Program-made: the position numbers and the translations under genes
Origin: Escarpia spicata
Taxonomy: Eukaryota; Annelida; Polychaeta; Sabellida; Siboglinidae
Length of the DNA stretch: 64,000 nt
Assembly (NCBI GenBank): GCA_963995525.1
Contig: OZ023213.1
Span: 37,348,775 to 37,412,774, forward strand
Direction of reading: 5' to 3'
The notes under the pieces: generated by a model
What the model was told of the DNA's origin: nothing
The model's input: only the letters and a program-made list of their open reading frames with translations
The model's database searches: none
In this document: one piece after another, positions 34,345 to 46,639 of the stretch
How positions within the stretch are numbered: the first letter of the stretch is position 1
Layout: every line of letters begins with the position of its first letter

Positions 34345-35700
34345 CTTTTTATGCTAATATATTTTTTTTTAGAATGCATATATATTAAAAATAATTGTAA
34401 TCAGACTTTGAATATTGGATATTTTAATAAAGTGTAACAGCCTTTTTCGGAGAATTAAACTGTTTTTTTCTGGTAAACTTTATTATTTGTTGTTATTAAA
34501 TTTCCCCTACTTACCTAAATATCGCTTTCTAAGACTCAAGTTAAATTAGTTAAAGACAGTGAGTTGCAAGAAAAAGACATGTGTCAACTATGTACACACT
34601 GTCACTATATCTGTGACCAATATGAATGGATATCCAACCGCACAATTTCATCTTTATCTTATAAAGGTTGAAGGTGTAAATTTCGAGTAAAATACAAAAT
34701 AAAATACAACGGTAGTGAAAGTTTGATCATATTGACATTACTTTCAGCTACAATAAATATATATATATTATCAACACTACCCCTCGATACTAAAAATATG
34801 CAACAACACCCCCTGGACACTAAACGTGCTGCAATAATACCATACTTCTTAGACATATAAAACATGCAACATCACCCAGACCCTCAACGTCGACAATCAC
34901 CGATGCATTCGCCGTTTACACAAAAAATCTCCATCACTATCCCCTCCTCAACGACGGAAATATCTCTAACACCCCCCACGGGACACAAAATGGGACATGT
35001 GCAAACGTAGGCTGTAATTATGTTTCGTATACATAAAAAATCATCCACTGCCTTCTCAGTGTTATCTGCCAGGTCGTCAGTTCTGTCACAATATGCATAA
35101 ATGCATAAATGCACAAACCTTGAATTATACATTGAATGGGTTTGGGGCAGAGAGCCTACTGACTCACAATATATATATATATATACTATAGCGACCCTCA
35201 ACCACTGGTTATTAATTTTGATCGACATCCCTTTCACTTAATTCCCCCAGCCATTCAATGTCCAGATCGGCGAATCAGTCTGCAAAAACATCACTTTGCA
35301 TCGTCAAAAGCCAGCGTGTTGCTCCACTTTTGGTAAACTTCCCCTTTCACGTCAGCCTTCGGAGGAACGCTGAAATATGACACACAGGATCACCGGCGAA
35401 CGCCACCGCAACAAGTTCGTCCTTGTTCTAATGTTGGCAGCTCTATGTCCCGTAAATATTAATGAATTTTATCTTTATTCCATAACTGAAACTCCATAAA
35501 ATCGATCTTGTTGGTAACGATCACGAAAAACGCGAAATAATTACAGAAAGCAAGAAACAATACAACAAACTGGAACTTCTATATAATTTTAGCAGGCACG
35601 TGTGAGTTGTTTATGTCGATTGACCTATGGCATTACCCATTATGCTTTGCGGCAACGGAACTCCGAACTGGCTTATTCATTTTGCACAATTAACGTTGTC
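34345..35700. other. AT-rich intergenic stretch
   Basis: Contains a (TA)n run at about 35168-35186 and short C-rich pieces (CACTACCCC/ATCACCC-like words at 34775-34990) that recur as loose repeats 40-60 bases apart. No protein domain or RNA was recognised. Confidence 0.5.
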
Positions 35701-35703
35701 TTG

Positions 35704-35752
35704 ACTTAATGATTGAAAAACAACACAATTGTGTTGTTTTCAACCATTAAGT
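35704..35752. repeat. near-perfect palindrome centred on AATT
   Basis: The centre CAACACAATTGTGTTG (35721-35736) is perfect. The outer halves ACTTAATGATTGAAAAA and TTTTCAACCATTAAGT pair with one mismatch and one extra A, giving about 49 bases in all. It may be the middle of a foldback mobile element or a cruciform-forming site. Confidence 0.85.
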
Positions 35753-35759
35753 GAAAGAT

Positions 35760-36640
35760 CTAACGTGTAATTTAATTTCGCAACACCGGCATCGTTGTCG
35801 TAGCCGTTGGCGGTGTGTAGCCGTAGGGCGCTAACGGCGGTGATTTGGCGATGTATCAGTTACGACGTTGTACAACTATAAGTGACGTTATTTCGTCACG
35901 CTAAGCGAGGCGACGAGCCTTGCTTACCAATCCCAACTAAAGCTAACTAACTAGACGTTGTAAATTAGTATTATGCAATAGGTAAATACACCAATGCAGA
36001 ATGTCGGGCTTGCTGGAGTCTAGTTATTGTTCGACAACTGACAGGCCAGCGTGTGCGCAGTCATCCATGCACGGCTTGCCACATATGCGGGAACAGGGGG
36101 AGGGGGCAGGGGGGCAGGGGGGCAGTTGCCCCCGGAATTTTCTGGGGGGGCCCACATATGGTTCTGCTGCCCCAATAAATGTGAGCGTGAATGTTTTTTT
36201 TGTGGCGAGCGTCAATGACGGGTGGAAATGTAAATTTAATGAGACAATTATTGTGTATTTTTGTTGACTGTGAAAGGTGTATGCAGTTGGAGGTTAGATA
36301 TTCAGCCAACTAATCGAATGTTTTCCTGGTTAACGAACTCACTCTTCTAGCTCATAGAGAAACCCAGAATAGCCATAGAAGCGGAGGCACACTAAGTTCA
36401 GTGGAGTCAGTGACAGAAAGCGGCGTCGTCAGAACGATGTCTGCTCAACTTTTAAGGTATACATATATTTTATTGGTCAGATGCAGGTGCGTAATTTATT
36501 ACACAAATGTCGCACGGCTGGGTACATAACATGCAAATAGGAATGCACTCTGTCTAGCTTATATATGTCCTTCTTACGATATGGCCTCCATGCTTGTATC
36601 TAATATTGCAATTTCTTCTTTAAAAAAACATTAGGGAAAG
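35760..36640. other. intergenic stretch with a G-rich run
   Basis: No gene was recognised. At 36092-36125 five G runs of 4-6 (GGGGGAGGGGGCAGGGGGG...) could form a G-quadruplex. A nearby C run and G run (36129-36134 and 36146-36152) could pair as a short stem. Confidence 0.6.
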
Positions 36641-39017
36641 GTTAGACAAGACCTAGCTTTAAGGAACCCGTGTTGCAATTCATTTATTAATTTGTGTCTT
36701 ACAAGGAAATCCACCATAAGTGTTTCTAATAAGTTGCCTAAAACTGATGTTAAGCTCACTGCTCTGTAATTCTATGTCCTGCTAATTGATACCTTTTAAA
36801 TAATGGTGTAATGGTCGCTTCTTTCCATTCTAGTAGAACGATTCCCTCTTTAAGTGACACGTTAAAGAATATAGCAAGTGGTGTACTTATTTGGTCTACA
36901 ATTTCCTCAAGCAGTTTTGGTGGTATCCCAGGTTATCTGTTTTCTTTCATCATCTTAACTTTAGTTGATATCATTTCAGCAGTAACAGACAACTGCCCTA
37001 ATTGATTTGATTCATCCCCATAAAATTGAATAACTGGTAATAGCAGTGAACATATATCTTCTGTGGTAATCACTGAGCTGAAATGTTCGTTCAGGGCCTC
37101 TGCCATTTGAAAACCATCAGATCTAACTTTTCCTGCACTGTTTTCTAGTAGTCCCACCTTATCACGAACCTTCTGTTTACTCATAACATAAGCATAGAAA
37201 ATCTTGCTATCGTGTTTTATATCATTCGCCAATTTTTGCTCAGAAGTTCGTTTGAATTTTCGAATTTCGGTTGTAGCTACATATGGGCCTCTTTATAGTT
37301 GTAACAGTCTTGTATATTTCCAGTGTTTCTGTAAACTCCCCTTATATTTTGTTTGTAAGCAATCTTTTGTATCGCTTCTTTTGGTAGGTGTTTCTTCCTA
37401 GATCGTTTCCCTTGCTTTTTAGGGGAACAAATCTTTCAATAATGCCCTCGACATCATCTTTCAAAATGGTCCAACATTCTGTTGATGTCTTGTCTTTCAT
37501 TACGTTAATACAATCTACGTGTGCTAAATATTTTCTCATCTTTTTATATTTGCCTTTGTTAAATGTTCTCCTCCATCGCTTTTTGCCATTATTCCCTGGA
37601 TGTACTTTTATACTAAAATTGATCTGGTTTTGATCACTAAATCCCAAATGTTCATGTATTTTAACATTATCATCTAATTCGTTTTGAGAAGAGAACACTA
37701 AATCCAACACATTCCCACCTCTGGTTGGTTCCAAAATATGTTGGGTAAGGAAACAGTCCTGCATTCGAAGTAGAAACTGTTGGGCATCACCTCCAACACT
37801 CTCTAGTAATTTCCACTGAATATGTCCGTGACTAAAATCACCCATTATAACACATTCCCCTTTACATATCTCATGTATAGCACTGTGCAGTATTATATCA
37901 TCCTCTTGTCTTGTGTTAGGACTACGATAAACTAGTCATATTGTTAATGTTGAGTTTCTGGTAGCTACGTTGCACAAAATAGCTTCCTCGCAATCTGCTT
38001 CCCTTTTCATTTGTACTTAATATGCCTGTATGGATTCTTTAATATACAGAATGACTCCGTCTGTAGTTTAAATACTCAACTGTGCCTGTACCATCACCTA
38101 TGCACCTAATCAACTCGCCCCCTAGAACTGCTGTTCCTATTCCTGTCAAATGTAGCCCATCACTCATAAACATATCTTTTCTCCCTACAACTCTTGCCCA
38201 CATATCTACGAAGCCGACTCTTTCCTCCATACATAACTTCTGTACCAGTGTGTTCATGTCCATTCTTCTGTCATTACTGTAGTATTGTCCTCTGCAACCC
38301 ATTGTTTGCAGTATACCTGTATGTAATATGTGCCTCATTCAGTGGCAGACCAGTCTCCTATAATTATCAATGATGGCCGTCGTACCTTCCTTCTCAGCAC
38401 TATTGGTGCACACGTGAACAAGAATATATCCTCGGTGCCACTGCTCATGACCTGGCCTACTCTTTCTGTGACACCCTCTGTCTTTGCCCCTGGTTGGCAC
38501 ACATCAAATCCTCCCTCTGTTTTATTGTCTTGTCAACATTCCTGATAATAGAATCCCCCATGACCATTCGCAGTTTCCTCTCTTTCCCGTACTACTGCAT
38601 CTGTATAACTCTTGCCTTCCTTCTCTTGCAGCTCCTCAACACGACCTGTTTACCTTTATTTTGCTGAACACACTGTGCTTTTCCGTCTGTCTTCTTCTCA
38701 GCCTTTTGTTTGACAGTCTTACCAACTGCCTCTGTTATAGCAAACTACAGTCTAAACAATGTTGATATATCCCCACTGACACGTTTTCTTTTCCTCTGCC
38801 GAACACTTTTCTTCCGTCCCTCTGTCTTCTTCTCAATTCCTTCTTCCTTCACACCTGTCATATTCCCTCCTCTCAGTCTCCTTTCTTCAGTCTCCATGTC
38901 ACAACTCTGCACCTTCTGTGTCGTAGTATTCCCAACTCTCTCCTTGTCCTCCCTCTCTGTCCCATCTATTTCCACGTTGAGTCTCACCTCCACCTCTGTT
39001 ACGTTTGCTTGTTTCAT
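36640..39017 (-). mobile_element. LINE family F, copy 1 (ORF1 esterase, endonuclease, start of RT), broken
   Basis: Read on the minus strand from 39017: ORF1 N-terminus MKQANVTEVEVRLNVEIDGT with a basic KKSVRQRKRKRV stretch; SGNH-esterase end (38338-38039) with DGLHLTGIG, the Asp/His block; endonuclease C-terminal part (37845-37342) with MGDFSHGHIQWK and SDQNQINFSI; linker with NSAGKVRSDGFQMAEALNEH; and the first RT motifs, ending near 36650. Several stops and frameshifts occur, and the catalytic RT core is absent. CR1-group LINEs with an esterase ORF1 are known. Confidence 0.85.
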
Positions 39018-39659
39018 TGTTCATATTCTTACAATAAACAACGGTGTGAAACTCTTTATTGTTGTTCTGCTCGTCATACAATACCGGTTAACATTTCACT
39101 CGATCATGCTGTCAGACTAACTCGACACATTATTAACATAATCTGCATTACACAAAATAGCCGTTCGTCTACACTGGGTCTCCAACTCCATACCGTATAT
39201 TACGCTACATCCGTTTCCTTTAACAAAAGCGAAAGTCAATCCAACTCTAGTTCTTAAAGACAACCTATCTAGTCAAGTCTCTACCGATAGTCTGCCAAGT
39301 ATGCAGACAGCTTTCGGGCACGTGTGCTTCTGCGCACAGGCGTCAAGTCCACACATGGCTCCTCCCGTCATTTGGGAGACACTGACAGTCTTTCTGTCAT
39401 CTCTATCTTCTATATTGCAACAGCGTGAACATTTCGTTCACCAGGAATGTATGCACGGTTCAGCGTGTCCGCGATGTACATCTCTGATCCACGCGTGCAT
39501 GTCACATCCAGACTATAGCGTTGGAGTCGCAGCCGCATGCGTTGCAATCGCTTGCGTGCAGTCACGAGACGTTTCCTGAAGATCACTTCTAATGGCTTGT
39601 GATCACTCTGCACTTGCACCTTCTCTCTTCCATACATATATTGGTCGAACCTCTAATAT

Positions 39660-41985
39660 TGTCATTGATTATCGCCAACCCACTTTTTATAACCTATAAA
39701 TTTACATTATTTTTAGTACAATTATACCGTTTTTTATTTTTTTATTTTCAATTATTTATTCTTTTTATGATACAGTATTTATACTTCACAATTTTCAGGA
39801 AAGTAGACTGTCACCAAGAAAATATCACCAGCATTTTAATTGTGTGTTTTATTTTTATCCTCTTCTTCTTCGAGAGGTCATGATTTTACGCTGTGTAAGC
39901 CACTTAGTTCCCAACGGTCGGCTGTCATTTCAACAGTTTCTCAGTATACGAGAACACAAGTATCCTTGTCATATCTACACAGTTTGCCATGTCTTAATCT
40001 TTGCTTTAATAGAAAGTTACTGCCAATCCCCCGCTCTAAGCCAACATTTAAATTGGCAATTATCTTACTACTAGCAGGAGATGTAAGTCTAAATCCTGGA
40101 CCTGCTATCATGCGCAACATTCGAGTGGCCACCACTAACGTTCGATCTATTCAAGACAAAACAGCCTCACTTACCGATTTATTAAGCTCCAATAGACACC
40201 ATTGCTACCCCTGAGACCTGGCTCAGACCACATGACACAGCTGCATGCATTGCTGACATTTCTCCTTCCAGTTTCACTTTCCATCATCGCCCACGTTCAG
40301 TTGGGCAATGTGATGGTGTTGACTTTCTCTGCTTATTTTGTGTGCATTTATCGTCCTCCAGGACACCCTGTCCATTTCTTTGAAGAATTCCAGGATCTAC
40401 TTGAAAATCTGGCAACTATTTATTCAGAATTTTATATACTCGGTGATTTTAATCTTCATCTGGACACACCGTCATCAACAATTAGTACATTTAATGACAT
40501 TCTGGCATCCTACGACTTGAAACAACACGTTACCTTCTCAACATACATACATAGGCACTGGCTCGATCTCTTAATCACCCGTTGTAACAATATTCAGACA
40601 CCTACTGATATGGTTTATCTCAAAGTTCCTAGAATTCCCGTAGAGTCCAAACACAACGTGTTTTACCGACCGATCCATAAGACTGACATTGCTGCATTAA
40701 TGACGGACATCCTTAAATTCGACCTCATCAGTAACCCCAAAGAACATCTGTCAGATCTGTGTCGACAGTACTGTTAAGTACTCAAAGATTTACTTAATAA
40801 ACATGCACCCCTGAGACCTAAATCTGTGTCCCAAAAGCCTCCATGGATGACTCCCGAAATTTACAATCTAAAAAGCGCCGGCGCTATCTTGAACGTGTAT
40901 GGCGCAAATCACGCTCGCCTGTGGACAGATCACGATATTCTAAACAGTGTCACTACTGCATCAGACAAATGGCCAAAGCTAAATCAAATTATTATACAAA
41001 CATTGTCTCGACTAACTTTGATTGTTTTCTAGTCATTTCAAAGATAAGATCAGTCTTATACGTTCTGCTTTTCCATGTAACACTTTAAGTACTGTAAATG
41101 TGGACTCCCACAACTAAATTCTCCACTTATATTGTTTGAGCCAGCCGCAATTGTTGAAGTGAGGAAAATAATAATGTCTTCCCCAAATAAGTCATGCGAT
41201 CTCGATCCATTACCAACCATATTACTAAAAACACTCTTGACTCTTTACACATGCAATTCCTGTTCTCAAGAAGACTTCCTTTGATTGCGACTTCAATTTC
41301 AGACAACAGATATACCAAACGTGCCGTTACTGTTTTTTTTCTCATATCCGTGATCTTCGCCGCATTCGCCGACATATGTCGCTTTCTGTCGCTAAGACTA
41401 TCGCAATTCCCTCCTTCATAATATTGCTATCAAGGTTATTGCAAAACTACAACGTGTCCAAAATTGTTTAGCAAGGGTAGTCACACTATCTCCTCGATCC
41501 TCCCGCTCAGTGCCACTTCTAAAATCACTGCATTGGCTTCCCGTACGATATCACATTATGTTTAAGATCTGTACAATCACCTACCAAGCCATTTAATCCA
41601 AACAACCTAGTTATTTACCCTTAATGCTCACACCAGCTGGACAAGCCAGACAACTTCCGTCGTCTAGTTCGAAGTTGCCATATGTTCCTAGAGATAAAAC
41701 AAAGGCTGGAACTTGTTCTGTTGCCGCGCCAACTATACGGAATTCGCTTCCCGTTAATGTTAAATCATCAGAAGACATTGTTACATTTCGTCCTCACCTG
41801 AAAAGCTATCTTTTCAATATCGCCTATCTTCCCTAGCTTCCTAGCACATCCATCCATTTGTTGACGACTTTCACCTAGCACACGAGTACGAGATTGCTTA
41901 ATCCTTTGGTTTTGGTGCGCCACTGAGCTCGGATTGTCTGAGGATATTGGAGCGTTAGAATTTATTAATTTTTATGATTATTTAT
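39660..41985 (+). mobile_element. CR1/L2-like LINE G with 2A-like motif, inserted in Gypsy-2
   Basis: The plus strand shows a hydrophobic leader and LAIILLLAGDVSLNPGP (to 40103), then IRVATTNVRSIQDKTASLTD, the start of the APE endonuclease. Next come ITETWLRP-like remnants, VCIYRPPGHPVHFFEEFQDL and FYILGDFNLHLD. The first RT motif (SSPNKSCDLDPLPTILLKTL) is at about 41170-41240. The core of RT is deleted near 41260, and the C-terminus returns with RDLRRIRRHMSLSVAKTIA, KLQRVQNCLARVV, SLHWLPV and HLKSYLFNIAY to 41834. Stops and frameshifts are present. Confidence 0.85.
40077..40103 (+). other. 2A-like motif GDVSLNPGP near the N-terminus of LINE G ORF2
   Basis: GDVSLNPGP follows a hydrophobic run (LAIILLLA). 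The D-x-x-x-NPGP core is that of 2A peptides, which make ribosomes skip the last Gly-Pro bond. 2A-like sequences at this position are established for some APE-type LINEs of invertebrates. The canonical Glu (DxExNPGP) is replaced by Ser, so activity is uncertain. Confidence 0.7.
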
Positions 41986-42479
41986 ATTAACTTCTCGCTC
42001 GCGAATACTATAGCTAGTAACTCCTTCTCGATTTGAGCGTATTGTCTCTCTGTCTGTGCCAGTGCTCTTGATGCATATACCACAGGAAGCCCATCCTGCA
42101 GCAATCCTGCACCGAGACCTCCTTTTGAAGCGTCGCACTGGATGCACACTGGCTTTCTAACATCGTAGTACTAGAGTACTGAGGTACCTGTGAGTTCCTT
42201 CTTCATGAGGTCAAATGCCTCCTGATGTGTACTCAGCCAACTCCACTCTCTGTCTTTGTCCATCAGTCGTCTCAGGGGTCCACCTTTGTCAGACAGGCGT
42301 GGCACCAACATTGCAAAGTAGTTTACAGACCCAACCAGCCTCTGTAGTGCCTTGGCGTTTATTGGTCTTGGCATCTTCTCGATTGCCTCCACTTTCATCG
42401 GATCTTCACGTGTTAGCAGATATCCAATGTACGGAACTTCTGTCATCCTGAACTTGGTTTTCTCGGCATTATAATAAGA

Positions 42480-43150
42480 TAATAATAAATCCGTTTTTAA
42501 TATAGCCCTTTTAAAGTAAGTAAATACTAATCAAAGCGCTTCACATATTAAAATGACTAGTTGACTAAATTCTAAAATATAAATTAATTAAATAAATAAG
42601 CTAAGATAAAAAAAATACGGAAATAAAAATAACTAAATTAGGGTGTAAAAATACAGTTTCAAACAATGAAATTAAAAACCAATCAATACTATAAAATAGA
42701 AACCAGTGTCATTTAGATGTAGCAGCAGTGCTTGCATCAAGGCATGTACTGCAGGCGAAATAGATGGGTTTTAAGTTGTTTCCGGAAAGCCGCCAATGTT
42801 CCAACCGATCGCACACACTTTGGCAAGCTATTCCACATATGTGGGCCTGTCACTGCAAAGCTGCCCCGTCCGATAGTTCTCTTAGACACCGTCACCGCGA
42901 GAAGCGTTGCGTCACACGCTGATCGCGATGCACGTGTGGGCGCGTTGCGAACTATGGCACAGTTGAGGTAGTTCGGGGCTAAGCCATGCAAGATCTTAAA
43001 TATATAAGTACATATCTTAAGGGTGATTCTCATTGTGATCGGCAGCCAATGCAGTGATTGCAGAATTTGTGTGATGTGATCTCGCCGTCTGACCCGGTTG
43101 ATGAGGCGAGCGGCTGAGTTCTGTACTCGTTGAAGTCGGCATTTAGTTGG
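42480..43150 (-). mobile_element. CR1/L2-like LINE 3' end inserted in Gypsy-2
   Basis: Minus-strand frame 43150-42737 reads CRLQRVQNSAARLINRVRRR, LHWLPITMRITLKICTYIFK, LHGLAPNYL and FAVTGPHMWNSLPKCVRSVG with KTHLFRLQYMP. The 3' UTR ends with GAAGCGCTTTGATTAGT and GGGCTATATTAAAAACGG and an ATT-rich tail near 42480. It is 5'-truncated and interrupts the Gypsy-2 reverse transcriptase gene. Confidence 0.88.
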
Positions 43151-43561
43151 CGATTTCGCTCTGTAGCCCGCTCCAAGAACGCTCGCAGCGCAGGTTCTTG
43201 TCGTGATCCGACTCGGCCTCCTCATCAATTGTACCACAGCCTACGATCAGAGAATCATCGTGGATTACTTCTACGCCTTTCAGACCTTCAAACAGTTGGT
43301 TCATCGTGCGTTGCCAGACTTCGGATGCAGAGTTAATGACGAAAGGCATTCTCAGCCATCGGTACCGAACGTATGTTGTGTTAAAACACGTCAACATACT
43401 ACATTTATCATGCAAGGATATTTGCCAGAACCCGCTCATTGCATCCATCACAGTGAACACTCTGGCATTATGTTGTACCCGAGTCTCATGACAATGGATC
43501 GGACACAGTAAAGGCTAAGGGAAGGTCAATCCTGACAGAAAACCTCACCGACTGGGCTAAT

Positions 43562-44165
43562 CACTCACCCAAAAACCTCAAATACCAATCTCCAGGGGAC
43601 TCACCAAAATTCTCCAAATGCGCCCTCTGTACCTTACCAAAAACTCCAATCGTACCCAAATGAGGCTCACCAAACCCTCCAACGGTATCCTTTGAGGCCC
43701 AACAAAAACCTCCAATTGGATCCGAATGAGGGTCACCGAAAACCTCCAACTGCGCCCCCTTTGTTGCCAACCAAAAACCTCCAACTGTACCTCATTGAGG
43801 CTCACCAAAAAAACCAACTGCACCCCATTGTTCATACAAAACAAAAACTGCACACTCTTGAGATTCACTGAAAACATCCAATTGCGCCCCCTTTGTTGCT
43901 CATATAAACCTCCACTTGTACCCCTTGAGGCTCAAATAAAACCTCCAACTGCACCCCTTTAGGCTCAACAAAAATCTCCAACTGCACCCATTGAGGCTCA
44001 ACAAAAACCTCCAACTGCACTCCTTGAGGCTCAACAAAAACATCCAACTGCACCTCTTGAGAATAAACAAAAACTTCCAACTGCACCCCTTGAACATTAA
44101 CATTAACCTCCAACTGCACCCCTTGAGCCTTAACAAAAACCTCCAACTGCATCCCCTAAGGCTCA
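43562..44165. repeat. 33-bp minisatellite, about 18 diverged units
   Basis: Units of the form GAGGCTCA(A/C)CAAAAACCTC plus CAACTGCACCCCTT recur every ~33 bases. The minus-strand frames read VQLEVFVEPQG with variations, an 11-aa periodicity. Frames switch along the array and there is no flanking gene, so coding is doubtful. Confidence 0.9.
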
Positions 44166-45900
44166 CAAACAGTACATTCCCATCTTTACCATATTCAGCC
44201 TGACTTGGCGGATCAACTACGGCCCGCGACGCTATTTTATGCGGCCGGCGCACAGAAAACGAGATTGCAATCAATGCGGCCCGCGGGGTGACAATACTAC
44301 ATCTCTATGTGCACCTTGTTTTGCTTATTGGAAAGGTTCGACGCAATGCAGATGCCAATGCGAATCCCTTCAGACCCACTGAGTAGCAAATCAATTTACA
44401 AAAAAAATACACTGAGCGCCGTCGTGAAGACGTTCGCGCTCGTGGCCTAAACGTCAAGCAGTTCTAGCGCCTTCTGCTAAGTCGAGGTACCATGCAGGGT
44501 CGCGTGCATGAGCTGAAGCATGGGATTCTTGTAGCAGTTTTTTCTAGAAGTAAGACCTACCGGATAACGCTCTGACCCCCAGGTGCATATGCGAGTTTTC
44601 ATTTCGTGTTGACATCGTGGCGCATCTTAATCTGTTTAATTGTCAACCAAAGGGACGAAGACATCTAATCAGTTCTATTTCGGTTTTACCGTTCGTTTCC
44701 ATTTTTAGAGATCGTGTTGCGATTGTGGGAGACAACTATTGCATTTCTCAACACTCCTGAAAACGAACCAGAAAGGCCGGGCGCGCACGAAATATTCATT
44801 GAGGTGCTGAAACATGAGGTTGCACAGCAATTTTCTGTAGCACTCATTTGCGTTCAGTGAGGTGTATTTTGTAACCAAATGTCGACGGAACAGTTTCTTA
44901 AACTATCACACTCGCCAAGCTCATTTGGACGTGGAGCACTTTGTCAAAATGTCACTTGCATGACAACAACGCGGTCCTTCATAATGTGTATTTTTAATAT
45001 TATTCTGTAATTAGTCATTGATATTTCACAATAATTAATAACAAATCTGTAATTATACGCTGCCAAAATGTGTAAGTTCAGCGTCAACGCATATGAGCTA
45101 GAATGCCTATGTAACTACTATATTTGCATCGTAACATAATGTACCAGTTTCCATGGAGATAATTGATAACCAATATTAAGAAATAAATGTGTGGCCCGCT
45201 GACCTAGCTGAAGTCACTTATTTGGCCCTCCATACAAAAAGGTTGCCGGCCTCTACTTAAAACGATGCAGTCCTTCTCGCCAGCTTTGACCCAACTTCCG
45301 CCAAAAAGGTCTGCTTGAGAAGCGAGGGGGTTGGGAAGCCAACAGCTAACCACAGCTCCACAGATACTTCTTACAGCAGGACTTGGGTTGTCCATCAACC
45401 TGACCAGTGGCCATATATGATAATGATCGTCTTGTGAATTGTGAAGTAGCTATTGCTGAATTCAACATTGATCTCTGGGTGGATAGTGTACACATTAATC
45501 AATTATTTAATGTATTTAATGAGGACTGGCACACATCTCGCGTAGTTGGTGTGGTCCAAGCTGAAGAACCCGGAGCAAGCTTTGTCAAGCAGCCTACAGC
45601 AGTGACCTGTGGTATGTCAAGACTAGGAGCTGCAGCAGAAAAGCCGTGTGTCTGAAATGAAACTAGGAAATTGTCGACGCCGTGGCTCAGCATCGCTTTT
45701 CCCTGAAAGCGCTCTTGGCGTATTGATGCTTATTGCTTATTGACCTATTAATCATGTGTTTGTCGGTAATGTCGATATATATTAGCTTTACCCAATTTTA
45801 TTCCTGGATTTACATACAGCTCTTACGCTATGCAGTAGATGACGACATTAACAAATAAATGCGGTTTTGTTTACCAAACACAATCAGGTTTCTACTTAGT
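44166..45900. other. unassigned stretch, possibly part of a hAT-like element
   Basis: No intact gene. At 45219-45255 the sequence TTGGCCCTCCATACAAAAAG GTTGCCGGCC and nearby 'GCGGCCCGC' words at 44219-44285 recall the ends of hAT elements whose borders read 'GGCCGGCAACC'. This is only an impression. The frame 45407-45655 has no recognised domain. Confidence 0.3.
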
Positions 45901-45901
45901 T

Positions 45902-46233
45902 TTTCAGAAAGCTTTCGACAAAGTGCCACATCAAAGATTACTGCTTAAACCATAAGAAATGGTTTAATTAACTGGATAGAAAAATGGCTAATTGACAGTA
46001 GACAACGGGTAGTAGTTGATGGGGAGGCTTCAAATAAGATATCAGTTTTGAGTGTGGTACGACAGGGATCAGTACTGGGACGTATATTATTCTTAATATG
46101 TATCAACGATTTGGACGATGATATAACAAACAAGGTGTTGACATTTGCGGATGATACAAAGTAGTTTAGAAGGATTAAACGTGATAGAGATAGACAGCAT
46201 TTACAAGATGATCTTGACAATTTGATAAAATGG
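45902..46233 (+). mobile_element. LINE family F reverse-transcriptase fragment
   Basis: Nucleotides match the family F copy at 61260-61610. It begins with FQKAFDKVPHQRLLLK, continues through the DRQW/VVDGEAS region and ends in FADDTK...FRRIK-like sequence, with many stops. The YADD-equivalent reads LRMIQ after frame loss. It is interrupted at 46233 by a GT-rich stretch. Confidence 0.85.
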
Positions 46234-46235
46234 TC

Positions 46236-46425
46236 TCAAAAACGTGTGTGCGCGTGCGTGAGTGGGTGAGTGTGTGAGTATGTGTGTGCGTGCATGCGTG
46301 CGTGCGTGTCGGGTGTGTCAGTGTGGATGCCTGCGTGTGCATGCGTAGACCCTACGTACCTGTGCGTGTGCGTTTGTACGAGCGCGAGCGTGTGCGTTTG
46401 AACGCTGATATTACAGAGCGACCAA
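46236..46425. repeat. GT/GCGT-rich degenerate microsatellite
   Basis: Alternating GTGTGCGTGCGTG words with interruptions; no gene. At 46425-46640 ordinary sequence follows, with no recognised feature. Confidence 0.8.
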
Positions 46426-46639
46426 AATATGTATAACATGCGTAATAACATTCGATAGCAACGGATAACAGGCGGTGTCATATTTGGTTCTTGAGACGTC
46501 ACTCTTGGGTCTGCCTTCTCCGAGCGTTGTCTGCTCGGCACGGCAGCGGCGAGGAGACAGTCAAGGCGCAGACATCAAAACCTCCGTTCTGAGACAGCAG
46601 CATCATGGCCACCATGGGTAGGGAGTCACGCGTTTAGGT

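Larger units (their letters stand above)
39018..43500 (-). mobile_element. Gypsy-2: pol remnant split by two LINEs
   Basis: Minus-strand pol pieces in order: reverse transcriptase (43500-43143) with VMDAMSGFWQISL and catalytic HDD in VIHDDSLIVG; the end of RT (42475-42171) with MTEVPYIGYLLTREDPMKVE and NYFAML; RNase H (42170-41988) with CIQCDASKGGLGAGLLQDGL and YASRAL; and RNase H continued (39650-39410) with RFDQYMYGREKVQVQSDHKP and ADTLNRAY. FASEK before the LINE and RFDQY after it join without loss, showing one gene interrupted. Beyond 39400 it decays. A possible 3' LTR lies at about 39212-38998. The element is dead. Confidence 0.8.

Noticed and set aside
45219..45255. hAT transposon terminal repeat
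   Set aside because: Only a short resemblance to hAT ends; no second end, 8-bp duplication or transposase was found.
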